This document shows positions 1 through 9,265 of a stretch of 33,682 nucleotides of DNA, in pieces. How positions within the stretch are numbered: the stretch's first letter is position 1; each line of letters opens with the position of its first letter. The position numbers and the translations under genes are program-made. The stretch is from Entamoeba histolytica HM-1:IMSS. Lineage: Eukaryota > Evosea > Mastigamoebida > Endamoebidae. Under the pieces are notes generated by a model. It saw nothing but the letters and a program-made list of their open reading frames with translations. It made no database searches and was not told the origin of the DNA. The stretch covers positions 1 through 33,682 of the forward strand of contig NW_001915041.1 of assembly GCF_000208925.1 (NCBI RefSeq). The letters run 5' to 3'.

Positions 1-1734
1 TAATTGGCAAATCGTTATAATATTAAAATGAATGATTAAAAAACAAATTAAATGAACAATTGATTATTATTTAAATTAAGAAAAAGATATTTGGTGTTAA
101 TTTAAAATAACATAATCAACAAAATAAAAATAAAGAATTGTTGTTTTAGTTGGGTATGAGTAAATTATATTATTTACAAATATTGGTGTACATAACATTT
201 CTTAAAACTTAACAATTTTTAATTAATTAAATTTATGTCTTTATTCTAAAATAGTTTGAAAACTCAATTTTCTTCACTCTTCACTTAGTTTTTATAGTTT
301 GATCACACAATAACCTCAATGTATTTTCATTCTTGTATATAAATTTATTCAACTTGTATGTACTATCGAATAGTTTTTTATTGTTTTTATTTTTGTAGAT
401 AACACTATCAAAGAACATTTACACTAACCAAAGAAAGAGTTTTTATATTATTTTTTGATAAAGTTACACAAAAATATCAATGAAATATTGTTATATTAAA
501 AATGAATTTAATTATGATTATCACTCAATTTCTATTGTATCGAATCAACAATTCTGTTTCATTTACCAGACAGTGAATTTATCTTTATTCAATTTATTAT
601 GATAAAACATACAATGAAAAGTCAATGATCCGTTCAAGAAATTTCTAAAAATTTATAATAACACAATGCAATAAATGTGAACTAAATACAAACAGTAATA
701 GGAAATATATAGTAAATTAATTCAAAACACATTATTAATTTTTGTAATAATTTTTTTGAAAATAATAATTATTATAGAGATAAGTATTAACTTTTTGTAT
801 TACTTTTTGTGTTTTCTTTCAAAAACATATCTTTTAAAACCAATTATGTTTGTTTATATAATATGATAAATTTAAAATATGATGGTCAAATATTAATAAA
901 AATATCATTTATTAATTTATTGGATATTATCCATAACATATATCATTAAAATGAGTAATTTATTTAGTTTATTTATTATTTAGATTTTATTCATTTTTTT
1001 ATGAATAAATAACTCTTCTTTTTAATTCTCTTATTATCATTTCTTTCTTCTTTCCATTTCTTTCTTCTTTTTATCTTCTTCTTGAATTTTTATTTTAATA
1101 CTAATAAATTTCATCTTTCTTTTTTTCTTATCTTATGAATGAATATTTCATTATCATTAATTATTATGTCTAATTTCATTTATTATTAATATCTTCTTTC
1201 ATTGGATATTATTCATTCATAATACCTTACTTCATTCTTTGTCCTATCAATTAATATATTTCTTATTCAAATAAAACATCATAATCAGATATTATTTGAT
1301 AGTTCATTATTTGATATTGTATTAATGTTTGTCTAGTGTTTCTGATATTAATTCTTCATTTCTCATTAATGTTCTTTTAATAAAATAGAACAATAAAAAT
1401 ATTGTAAATATTCTCTTTGTCTTTACTCAAATATAGTTGTTTTACTCAATAATAACACCTTTTAATGATAAAAACTATCTAATAACGTTATTATTTGCAC
1501 TGATATAGTCTTAAAATATTTACTGATAGTGATATGATTAGAATATTTGAAAAGATAATGCAATAACCTTTGAACCAAACAAGAAAATTATTACCTCCAT
1601 TTTTCAAATAATATTCAAAATTGTTTAAAGAAAACAAATGATACAACCAACTTCTATAATTTAAATGATTTGGTAGTAAATTTGATATAAAAATAAAATG
1701 TTGGTGCCTTTACGGGAATAGTTTTCAAGAGAAG
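1..1734. other. gene-free A/T-rich region
   Basis: No reading frame here looks like a protein. The DNA is strongly A/T-rich with many short homopolymer runs. About 1040-1390 is a pyrimidine-rich segment that resembles 3640-3985 and is listed separately as a decayed repeat. The last 50 bases before the gene at 1735 contain no clear GAAC element, so its promoter is not obvious. Confidence 0.6.
1040..1390. repeat. diverged direct repeat, copy A
   Basis: This stretch aligns by eye, in the same orientation, with 3640-3985. Shared landmarks occur in the same order: a T/C-rich run, TTATGAATGA, TATTATGT(C/T)TAATTT, TCTxATTCAAATA followed by ATCATAA-like bases, and TGTATTAATxTTTxTG followed by GTGTTTC. 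Both copies are full of stops in all frames and carry insertions or deletions relative to each other. They look like two old copies of one sequence, either a non-autonomous element or a dead gene. I cannot name the family. Confidence 0.55.
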
Positions 1735-2871
1735 ATGAGTTCCAAAAAAAAAAAAAAATCAAAACCATTTCGTTATTGTATAAAAAGGATCTTCAAGTTA
1801 GAGCATTGTAAGAATATAACTATGTCTTCAAGGTTGTCTGTCTTCTATATTGTTGGAATGATGCTTTTTTCATTCATTGTTCTTATAAATATTGTTTATA
1901 TGCTTGCTAATCAATCAAATGAAAGCATTAGATTAAATAAAGAAATAATAGTAAAGTCAAAAAGTAAATCAAATTATAAAGACAAACTGTTAGACTTAAC
2001 TCATTTTAATTATGATGGAGAATGTGGAAAACCATTTAAATATAAACCCAACAATAAAAGAGATTTATTGATTTATGGAGGATATTTTCCTGATAAACAA
2101 CAATGGCTAAAACAACGAGAAGTTATAATGAACACTCTTTCCTTAAATCAAAACGGAATTCCAAATGCTACAAAAATATTATTGTTATGTGGAGAAGCAC
2201 CAGAAGCTAATTTTACTTCATTAATGAATTCAAAAGGGGTTGAAGTTATTCCAGTGAAAAGTGACTTATTATACAATGGGGCAGTTCTTAGATACGTTGT
2301 AATACAAAAATATCTTGAAGAAAACAAAGAAAAATATGACAGAGTATTTGTTGCAGACTTAAGAGATGTATTTTTCTTTGCTGATGGATTTGCTACATTT
2401 TCAGATAGTCAATTATTTTTAAGTTACGAATGTACTCGAAATAACCGTGGTGATCTTCGATGTTTCACTTTGGATATACGTATTAATAAAAAATGGATGA
2501 GAGATAGTGTTAGTAAAGAGGTTTCAGAGTTATATGCAGCCAATAAAACAAGAATTATTAATTCTGGAACAATTTTTGGTGGAACTGAAAAGGTTCTTCG
2601 GTTACTTCAAATTTATACTGCTCAATTTGATTATCAAAGAGTTCATATATGGGGATATGATCAATCCCTACTAAATCATATGTACTTTGCTGGATATTTC
2701 AATTCATTAAATGTTACCATGGCTACTTGTGACCAAATGTTTTGTTTTGATATGAGAAATGGTTGTTATTATAATAAACAAGAAAAATCCTTATTTGTAC
2801 GAGGAACTAAATGTTCACCAATTATTAGACATAAAATTGTTTCCAAGAAACCTTATTTTTATCTGTACTGA
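1735..2871 (+). CDS. putative type II membrane glycosyltransferase-like protein
   Basis: The 378-residue protein has a lysine-rich N-terminus (five consecutive Lys from codon 4), one hydrophobic segment at about residues 36-57, and a long C-terminal domain. That is the layout of a type II Golgi enzyme. The lumenal domain carries VADLRDVFFF (residues 206-215), with the D-x-R-D acidic motif followed by Phe seen in several nucleotide-sugar transferase families. It also has INSGTIFGG (275-283) and GYDQSLLNH (307-315), which resemble the acceptor and late-Asp motifs of GT-A folds. Several Cys residues suggest disulfides. The start is the first ATG of the frame. The family assignment rests on these motifs only; sugar donor and acceptor cannot be predicted. 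Codons 4-8 lie in a run of 15 A, which is prone to slippage. Confidence 0.6.
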   Translation: MSSKKKKKSKPFRYCIKRIFKLEHCKNITMSSRLSVFYIVGMMLFSFIVLINIVYMLANQSNESIRLNKEIIVKSKSKSNYKDKLLDLTHFNYDGECGKPFKYKPNNKRDLLIYGGYFPDKQQWLKQREVIMNTLSLNQNGIPNATKILLLCGEAPEANFTSLMNSKGVEVIPVKSDLLYNGAVLRYVVIQKYLEENKEKYDRVFVADLRDVFFFADGFATFSDSQLFLSYECTRNNRGDLRCFTLDIRINKKWMRDSVSKEVSELYAANKTRIINSGTIFGGTEKVLRLLQIYTAQFDYQRVHIWGYDQSLLNHMYFAGYFNSLNVTMATCDQMFCFDMRNGCYYNKQEKSLFVRGTKCSPIIRHKIVSKKPYFYLY

Positions 2872-3477
2872 AAATTGAATTTAATATAAAAACATTATTT
2901 TATTACAAAATTCTTTACCTGTTATTGTTTTCTTTGTTATTCTCCATTTTTTAAACTCATATCTATTTCTTGTTCCTAGTTTCATTCTCATAATAAGTTA
3001 GTGTATCTTCACAACATTAACTACCAATGAATAAAATTAACAATATTCTACTATAAATCATGGATTTTGTTCTTGTTGTTTTTTCCTTTTTATACTAACT
3101 TAAGTTTTTTGTTATTTGTTCTACTCAAAAAAATTCTTAGATTTTTTTTGGTATAATTAATTTAATAATTCAATAAACTATTAAATAGAGTTGATAAACA
3201 AAATTCACAAATTAAATGTTATTCTATATTCCTTTTATAATTCTTACTTTTAAATAAATTAGTGATATTAGTTAAGATGTAGAAATCTGCTTAAAGAAAT
3301 GATTAGAAAAAACAAGAAACAAACAAATTATATTCTCTATTTTATTTCCTTTTATAGAAGAAGAACAAGTTAGATTCATTAAATATTCTACTCAAAAATA
3401 AACATTAATGAATATAATTAACAAATATAAAATCTTAACATTGACACATATGCAAATTAGAACCAACATTAGTTAAT

Positions 3478-3544
3478 TAAGCGTTAATAGAATTTTTATC
3501 TATTCTTCCTAGCTCAGGGGAGACTAATCCCATCCCTTCGCTTA
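3478..3544. other. G/C-rich patch with nested inverted repeats (possible small structured RNA or tRNA-like relic)
   Basis: TAAGCG (3478-3483) pairs with CGCTTA (3539-3544). Inside, AATAGA (3486-3491) pairs with TCTATT (3499-3504), and GGGA (3518-3521) pairs with TCCC (3528-3531). TAGCTCAGGGG (3510-3520) resembles the tRNA D-arm / box A consensus. No box B (GGTTCRANNC) and no proper acceptor stem were found, so this is not called a tRNA. The stems are short and could arise by chance; the base composition is the main reason to record it. Confidence 0.25.
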
Positions 3545-3639
3545 TTAAAAAAGAGTAATCTTTTTGTTTAACCTATTCTTTAAGTTTTTTGTAGGAATAT
3601 GAGAAAATCACTTCTTTGCTTTATTTTTTCCTATTAATG

Positions 3640-3985
3640 TCTTCTCATCCTTCTTCACTTATTCCTTCTTTTTAATCCTTTTGTTTATTTTCTGTCTTAA
3701 TTTTAAACATTTTCTTTTTCCTTTTTTCTTTATTTTATGAATGAGAGAAGAGACTATTTCATTCCCATTATATTATTATGTTTAATTTTCTTTTAGTCTT
3801 ACCCACAATTCAGTAGATTCTTATATTACACCATGTAATATTCTACCATAATATCTTGCTACACCCTTTGCAGTTTTACTTAATACATTTCTAATTCAAA
3901 TACACCGTCATAACCAGAAAATAACTGGAAGTGTCGATGCTTAAATTGTATTAATATTTATGTGGTGTTTCAGACATGCCATCTT
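3640..3985. repeat. diverged direct repeat, copy B
   Basis: This is the partner of 1040-1390, in the same orientation, about 2.6 kb away across the glycosyltransferase-like gene. Read on the minus strand, short open stretches separated by stops and shifts can be seen, which is compatible with a decayed gene. Copy B is less A/T-rich than copy A, so it may be the better-preserved one. Confidence 0.55.
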
Positions 3986-4023
3986 TAATCTTATAATATT
4001 AATATAATAATAAATAAATTCAA

Positions 4024-5529
4024 TTAAAATAACAAAAATCCAATGATAATAGCGAGACAAATGAAGACACTTGAAGTATTATCAAGATTATTATGTTCAT
4101 GTTGATCATCATTTTTATTATTTGAACTATCATCAGTTTTATTTTCTGATTTAGTACTTGTTGTGTTTGTATTATTATTTGGCTTTTCTTCTGGAGTTAT
4201 TGGTGTTTTTGGGTCATGATTATTTTTTGTATCATCTGGCTTTTGAGTTTTATCGTTACTCTTTCCATCTTGTCCTCCTGTTGGAGGTTGTGTATCTGGT
4301 TTATTTTCTTTTTCATCTTTTCCATTAGTTGTTGTTCCAGCATTTCCATCTTTTCCTTGTCCACCAGTTTGTGTATCTTTTCCATCGTTTTGATTTGCTG
4401 GTGGTTTTTGCCCATTTGGACCTACACTCTCTCCTTCATTTTCTTTTCCACTCTCATTTGATGTACTTTCTCCTCCTTTTCCTGAAGGTTGTCCACTTGT
4501 TCCTTCTTCTTTTCCGCTGGTTGATTGTCCATCTTTTCCGCTGGTTGTTGTACTATCCTTCCCATCATTTGATTTTGGTTCTTCTTTAGTTTTTTCATCT
4601 GCATTTTGACCTTGCCCATTCTTTTCTGATCCATTCTTACCTGACTCTGTATTTCCACCATTTGTTGATTTAGTTGCCTCTGGTTTTTTATTTACTGTGG
4701 TAGTTCCTTCTTGTGTTTCTGTAGGGGGTTCTCCTGTTTGTGTTGCGTCGTTCTTCTCTTTTCCACTTGTTGTTTCTTGTCCACTCACTCCAGTTCCTGT
4801 TGCACTAGTTCCATCTAAACTATTCTTTCCAACTCCTTCTTGACTTTGTTCGTTGTGTCCTTTCCCTTCTCCATTTAATGTACTTGTAGTTCCTTCATTA
4901 ACTTTTTGTTGTTCTTTTGTTCCAGACTCACTTGTTTGCGTCGTACTTTGTTCAGATTTTGTTGGTGATGTTATAGTTGTACTTGGTGATTGACTATTTG
5001 ATTGTGTTTTTTGAGATGTTTCTGATTCATGACTCTTCTTACTACTTTCTTCTCCACCTGATACTTCTGCAGACTGTGACTCTTTATGTACAGTTTCACT
5101 CTTTAAATGTATATTATATAAATTAAACATTCGTTTAGTATTAGTATAATAAAAATAATTTTCAGCATTTTCAATATCTTCACTGGTAACAGTACCATGC
5201 TTTAAATTCTTACTAGTTGCTGAAATAATATTTTTATTAATTCTAAAAACTTCTTCTTTACCTGGTTCTTCTTCTTTATCACAATTACTATCAATATAGT
5301 ATTTAATATAATATTTATTGTTGTTATCTATTTCTTTATTATATATTTTCAAAGCTCTTCCTTTTCTATACTCAATGCACTTTGACTTATCAAGACTAAT
5401 AATATTTCTATTAATTTTTGAAACTAAAACTATATTCTGATATTTATTTACATCTTTAACTCCTTGATCAACACGTACAATATTATCGGTTGCAGTAGTA
5501 AATACAACAAATAATATAAATGTAATCAT
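4024..5529 (-). CDS. secreted Ser/Thr/Gly/Lys-rich mucin-like protein, predicted GPI-anchored
   Basis: The 501-residue protein begins with a short signal peptide (about residues 1-14). A non-repetitive region to about residue 150 contains two Cys residues (within SKC and SNC). About residues 150-480 are low-complexity, dominated by Ser, Thr, Gly, Lys, Asn, Glu and Gln, with imperfect SGKxG / TSGxE-type repeats and several N-x-S/T sequons near the end. The C-terminus is a hydrophobic run (about 486-501) with no charged residues after it, following a DNTSS stretch; this is a classic GPI-attachment signal rather than a spanning helix. The likely role is a heavily O-glycosylated surface protein comparable in design to amoebic proteophosphoglycans. 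That role is inferred from composition; I do not recognise the specific protein. The promoter just upstream is well formed. Confidence 0.7.
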   Translation of the reverse strand: MITFILFVVFTTATDNIVRVDQGVKDVNKYQNIVLVSKINRNIISLDKSKCIEYRKGRALKIYNKEIDNNNKYYIKYYIDSNCDKEEEPGKEEVFRINKNIISATSKNLKHGTVTSEDIENAENYFYYTNTKRMFNLYNIHLKSETVHKESQSAEVSGGEESSKKSHESETSQKTQSNSQSPSTTITSPTKSEQSTTQTSESGTKEQQKVNEGTTSTLNGEGKGHNEQSQEGVGKNSLDGTSATGTGVSGQETTSGKEKNDATQTGEPPTETQEGTTTVNKKPEATKSTNGGNTESGKNGSEKNGQGQNADEKTKEEPKSNDGKDSTTTSGKDGQSTSGKEEGTSGQPSGKGGESTSNESGKENEGESVGPNGQKPPANQNDGKDTQTGGQGKDGNAGTTTNGKDEKENKPDTQPPTGGQDGKSNDKTQKPDDTKNNHDPKTPITPEEKPNNNTNTTSTKSENKTDDSSNNKNDDQHEHNNLDNTSSVFICLAIIIGFLLF

Positions 5530-5564
5530 TGAATATTTTGTATTTTAGTTCTTCTTTTTAAACA
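5530..5564 (-). promoter_or_regulatory. core promoter of the mucin-like gene (TATA-like, GAAC, Inr-like)
   Basis: Reading toward the gene, GTTTAAAAAG (5563-5554) is followed by GAACT (5551-5547) and then AAAATATTCA just before the ATG. These match in order the Entamoeba TATA-like box, GAAC element and an initiator-like sequence (consensus near AAAAATTCA). The GAAC element is about 20 bases from the start codon, so the 5' leader must be very short. Confidence 0.55.
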
Positions 5565-7504
5565 TATTCTATGTTTTATATTCATTTCATTATTTTAGTT
5601 TGAATTGACATTGATATTCATTTCATTTCATCTATTTTATTTTTGTTATAACTACCTTATCTCAGCATATTATTAACAAAAAAAGAAAAATCTGGAAATT
5701 CTTTATTGCTTTATTCTATTATCTTTATTATGACTTGTAATTCAATAAAGAATAAATAAAACACAATGAAATCCTAAATTAAATTTATTCTATATTTATT
5801 ATTCCGTGATAGATAAAAAACAAATATGATAATAAAATGCAGCATATGTTTCTTCAAGTCCAACAATAATAATATTGTAACTTGTTATAGATTGATATCA
5901 ACACTCTATTCATAGTACAAGTCATTCTTATTGTAAAAATATATTTAAATATTTATGCTTTAATTCACTTTTTATTAATAACTTTATTACATATTCATAT
6001 TAATTTGTTTTTAGAATATTCATATCATTATATTTCAGTTTTAATTCTATTTATTGATTGAAATGATTATACCTTATTTTCTATACAAGAATTTATTTAT
6101 TATTTTATTCTTTATCATTTACTATAACTAACAAATGAAAATATCATTAAAATAAAATATCCATTATATCATTGATTGTTTAATCATTTTATTTTAATTC
6201 TTTATGATAACATGGATCAATTGATTTTATATAAAATATTATTATATGACAATATCATTCAGTATAAACACCTCATTATATATAGACCAATATTTATTAC
6301 GAATAAAATATAATTTTATCATCATGTTATAAATAATATAATTAATAGTTGTGTATTTATATTAAGCATTTTATTTATTTCTTTATTGTCATTCTATCAA
6401 AAACACATAGTTTAATAAAACTATTATTCATAGAAACTGTTTATTAATGGTTATTCATAATACTTTTCTACTAATATTTAATGATTATATTTTCATTAAT
6501 TGTATGTTAAATATATCACTATTAACAAATATATTTATTTTTAATAAAAACAATACCTATAATAAAACAAAATAACCAATTTTTATTTTTCTATTTCACG
6601 ATTATAAACATCAAGAATAATTGAATAATATAATTTTCACTGAAGATTTAGTTTAATAAAAATTCAAGAATAGAACAATAGCTAAAATTCAATCAAACAA
6701 CATTTCATTTATTAACAGTATGAAATAAAAATCTTGATAAGTTGAGTGTGAATTAAAATAAAACAATTTAAATTACATTATATTATATTTATAATATGTT
6801 TTATTTATTATTTGAATAAACAACTTCTCTTTTTGTTTTTTAATAACAATAAATATCAACATTCATTTTATTCACAACTGTTCGAATTATTTTGAAACAT
6901 ACGATTCATTATTATCAACAATTTCATTTGTCTTTAATTATTTCTTCATAAACTCAAATTCACTTCAAATTCAAAAATAATTCCAATATAAAAATAGAAT
7001 AAATAACAAAGACAAATAAACAAGAGAGAATGAATTAAAATTAGAAAAACAGACAATAGCGAAAAACAAAAAGTATAGGTTATTCTGCAATGAAAGTCAT
7101 TAAGTTGTTAATTATTAAAATTTTCTTGTTATTTGTAACTTTCATGAAAAATGTATTTCTAGATACTCTACTTCATTGACTGTCACCGTATTTATTCCAT
7201 TAGTCATTTGAACCATTTAATATTTTTACACAATTTCTTTATCATTGTATTTTCATGTTGTTTGAATAATTTGACTTTTCTTCATCACTGATTTTTATTA
7301 GCTTTTGTATTTAGTATAGAAATGGTTATTATTTATGTATTTACTTGTTGGACTAATATAATTTAGAATAGACATTTTCATTGTTAATGAATTAAGTAAT
7401 TATGTTCTATTATCTCTTCGTTTGAATATTCATCTACTCAAATTCAGTTAGGCTGTTAGTTTTACAGACTAAGAAAAGAAGAAGAATAAAACAAAAATAA
7501 TAAA
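5565..7504. other. gene-free A/T-rich region
   Basis: No protein-like frame, RNA gene or clear repeat element was found. Short motifs such as TATTCATTTCAT recur near 5579 and 5613. Frames are closed every few dozen bases on both strands. Confidence 0.55.
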
Positions 7505-8449
7505 TTAGTGGTGAAGATGAAGAAGATAAAGGTTAGATATTTTAAATGAAGAGCGAGAACAGATTGGATGGTTTTCATCAATATAAAACGAAGTCTGGAC
7601 GTTAGACAGTGAGCATTCATTTGTGCCATTCGAACAAAACACCATATTAAGACCATTCTTTCCTGTTATCTTGATCCAGTTATCATCATCAACAAAACTG
7701 ATTGTTGCATCAACACCAAATTTCTGATTTAGAAGTAATACTTTTAAGTCAGCATCTTCACCTTTCACCCATAAGACATAATTGTCAAAACCAAGTGGCA
7801 CTTCTGCACTAATTTCATCTTGAATATAAACACCAAAAACTTCACCAGTTTCCTCTTTCCACAAGATACAAATATTATTTCTTTCAACCAATTCTGTTAA
7901 GAATGTTTCTTTGTCAACAAAACAATTAAAGTCTTTAATCTCCTCACAGTATTGAGTCCCAGTCAGTCTCATGATTGCCTTTTTGATATCTTTTGAGATG
8001 ATTGAGTTTGTTTGTTCTTCACAAGGAGAGACTTGATTAGTAGTATTTCTTAAAGAATGAACTACTTGTAAAACTAGATTCAAGTCAATGGATTTTTTAA
8101 TTTCATTAACTTCAGCTTGTTTAAGTGCTTCATCAATAATAGATTCTTTACCTTCAAATAACCCTTTTTTCTTTTCAACTAAGATGTTTTTGAGTTGTGT
8201 TCCTTTAATGAGCATACAATATTGGAATAATTCATCATTCTCAAGTTCATCTAAGTATGTTATTACATTGTTATGGTTCATTGCAGCTTTCTTTAATTCT
8301 TGAAGATGAGACTGTGAAATATGAAAATACTCTGTCAATATCATAGTTTCAATTTCACGATTAACCCGACAAAGATACAACTCTGCTGATAGTCTATTAC
8401 TCACTCTAATACTGTCAAAGTACAGTAATAGTGTTGTATGGTTTTGCAT
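7505..8449 (-). CDS. TLDc-like domain protein (tentative)
   Basis: The 314-residue protein has no signal peptide or membrane segment. The first part (to about residue 180) is helical and charged, possibly coiled-coil. About residues 190-314 resemble the C-terminal TLDc domains that are abundant in Entamoeba. A strand such as NICILWKEETGEVFGVYI is followed by a second strand pair, then by a KITGKNGLNMVFCSNG stretch with CSLSN shortly after, and a final hydrophobic strand. The match is by overall pattern, not by a decisive catalytic motif; TLDc domains have none. TLDc proteins in other eukaryotes are linked to oxidative-stress resistance and V-ATPase regulation, but a role here is not claimed. 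The start is the first ATG of the frame; no GAAC element is seen upstream. Confidence 0.5.
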   Translation of the reverse strand: MQNHTTLLLYFDSIRVSNRLSAELYLCRVNREIETMILTEYFHISQSHLQELKKAAMNHNNVITYLDELENDELFQYCMLIKGTQLKNILVEKKKGLFEGKESIIDEALKQAEVNEIKKSIDLNLVLQVVHSLRNTTNQVSPCEEQTNSIISKDIKKAIMRLTGTQYCEEIKDFNCFVDKETFLTELVERNNICILWKEETGEVFGVYIQDEISAEVPLGFDNYVLWVKGEDADLKVLLLNQKFGVDATISFVDDDNWIKITGKNGLNMVFCSNGTNECSLSNVQTSFYIDENHPICSRSSFKISNLYLLHLHH

Positions 8450-8780
8450 TATTGATGTTTACTTCTTCAAGAATTTAGAAAAGTTTTCAGGGTTTTTGTG
8501 TTAAATTTCAATTTTGAAATATATAACAATGTTTGAAATAGAATATTTATTTATTGATGAATTATTGATTTAAACTTGAGAAAGAAGGATTATTTAAAAT
8601 AAATCATTACTAACTAAAAGAAAGTAAAAATGATTAATTCTAAGGAAATGTCATTAGGATTAGTTTAATCAGTTAAATTACTTTGGTATATTCAATGCTT
8701 TCATTGTTATGATAATTGAAATAGGAGAGTTATTAAATAAAGAATAAGAAGATTGATTGAACAAACAAGTAGTATTTTAG
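8450..8780. other. short intergenic region
   Basis: It separates two minus-strand genes. It is A/T-rich and no reading frame or structural element stands out. Confidence 0.5.
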
Positions 8781-9155
8781 TTAAAGATTAAATGGATTAT
8801 TTTGGAAAGGTACTTTATATCTTCTATTAATTAACTTATTTAGAGGAACAACGTTCATACTATTCTTAGCACTCGATCGAAGATAACTTGACAATTGGTT
8901 CATTTTCTCTTTTGCAATAGAACGCCCAAGGTTAGTTAATGTTTGTTTTGCTGCATTATAGTCATATTGGTCATCTTCCAAATCAAATAACTCTTCATCA
9001 AATAAGTCAAAAACATCATCATCAAATAAATCATCATCAAATAAATCAAAAACATCATCATCAAATAAATCATCATCAACCATTTCCATTAAAGCTAAAT
9101 CATTGAATCCAAAAGAGGAAAATATGAATAAGAAAGTAAAGAATAAAATGAACAT
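8781..9155 (-). CDS. small secreted acidic protein with Asp/Phe-rich repeats
   Basis: The 124-residue protein begins with a strongly hydrophobic signal peptide (about residues 1-17). About residues 25-60 are an acidic tract built from a 13-residue unit, DDDLFDDDVFDLF, present about twice, with degenerate extensions (DEELFDLEDD). The remaining half is basic and amphipathic, with KEKMNQLSSYLRSS and an RRYK stretch, so the mature protein is strongly bipolar in charge. An acidic tract with regularly spaced aromatics could bind Ca2+ or a basic partner, or could be a propeptide neutralising the basic half as in some amoebic or antimicrobial precursors. These are guesses; no family is recognised. 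It lies 110 bases downstream of the metallo-hydrolase gene on the same strand. Confidence 0.6.
   Translation of the reverse strand: MFILFFTFLFIFSSFGFNDLALMEMVDDDLFDDDVFDLFDDDLFDDDVFDLFDEELFDLEDDQYDYNAAKQTLTNLGRSIAKEKMNQLSSYLRSSAKNSMNVVPLNKLINRRYKVPFQNNPFNL
9007..9079. repeat. 39-bp tandem repeat, about 1.9 copies, inside the acidic protein gene
   Basis: The unit at 9007-9045 is repeated without mismatch at 9046-9079 before diverging. The unit is itself built from ATCATC/AAATAA sub-motifs. Being a multiple of three, gain or loss of units would keep the frame and change the length of the acidic tract. Confidence 0.8.
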
Positions 9156-9265
9156 TAAATTATAATTTCTAGTGTTTTTATTTTTTATATTATTTTTAAG
9201 TTTTGATTTACCAAGACTAACAAAAAAAAAAATTCAAAATATTCAAAACGAGTAGTTGTTAAATA

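Larger units (their letters stand above)
2872..4023. other. intergenic region with a decayed repeat and a G/C-rich patch
   Basis: No gene is supported between the glycosyltransferase-like gene and the 3' end of the mucin-like gene, which converge here. The region is A/T-rich except for 3505-3543, a local G/C-rich patch with several small inverted repeats. It also holds repeat copy B at about 3640-3985. Confidence 0.6.

Noticed and set aside
3508..3530. Similarity between CTAGCTCAGGGGAGACT here and CTAGTTCAGGAGAGTCT at 11227-11243 in the Myb N-terminus
   Set aside because: About 17 of 22 bases agree, which can occur by chance in a self-comparison of this size; flanking sequences do not continue the match.
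3505..3543. tRNA gene suggested by the D-arm-like TAGCTCAGGGG
   Set aside because: No box B, no anticodon arm and no 7-bp acceptor stem can be placed, so only a tRNA-like relic or unrelated RNA is possible.
4216..4661. Several open frames on both strands inside the mucin-like gene
   Set aside because: They are shadows of the low-complexity coding region; repeated codons keep the other frames open.
7090..7440. Possible decayed gene in A/T-rich DNA before the TLDc-like gene
   Set aside because: No frame longer than a few dozen codons and no recognisable peptide motifs on either strand.
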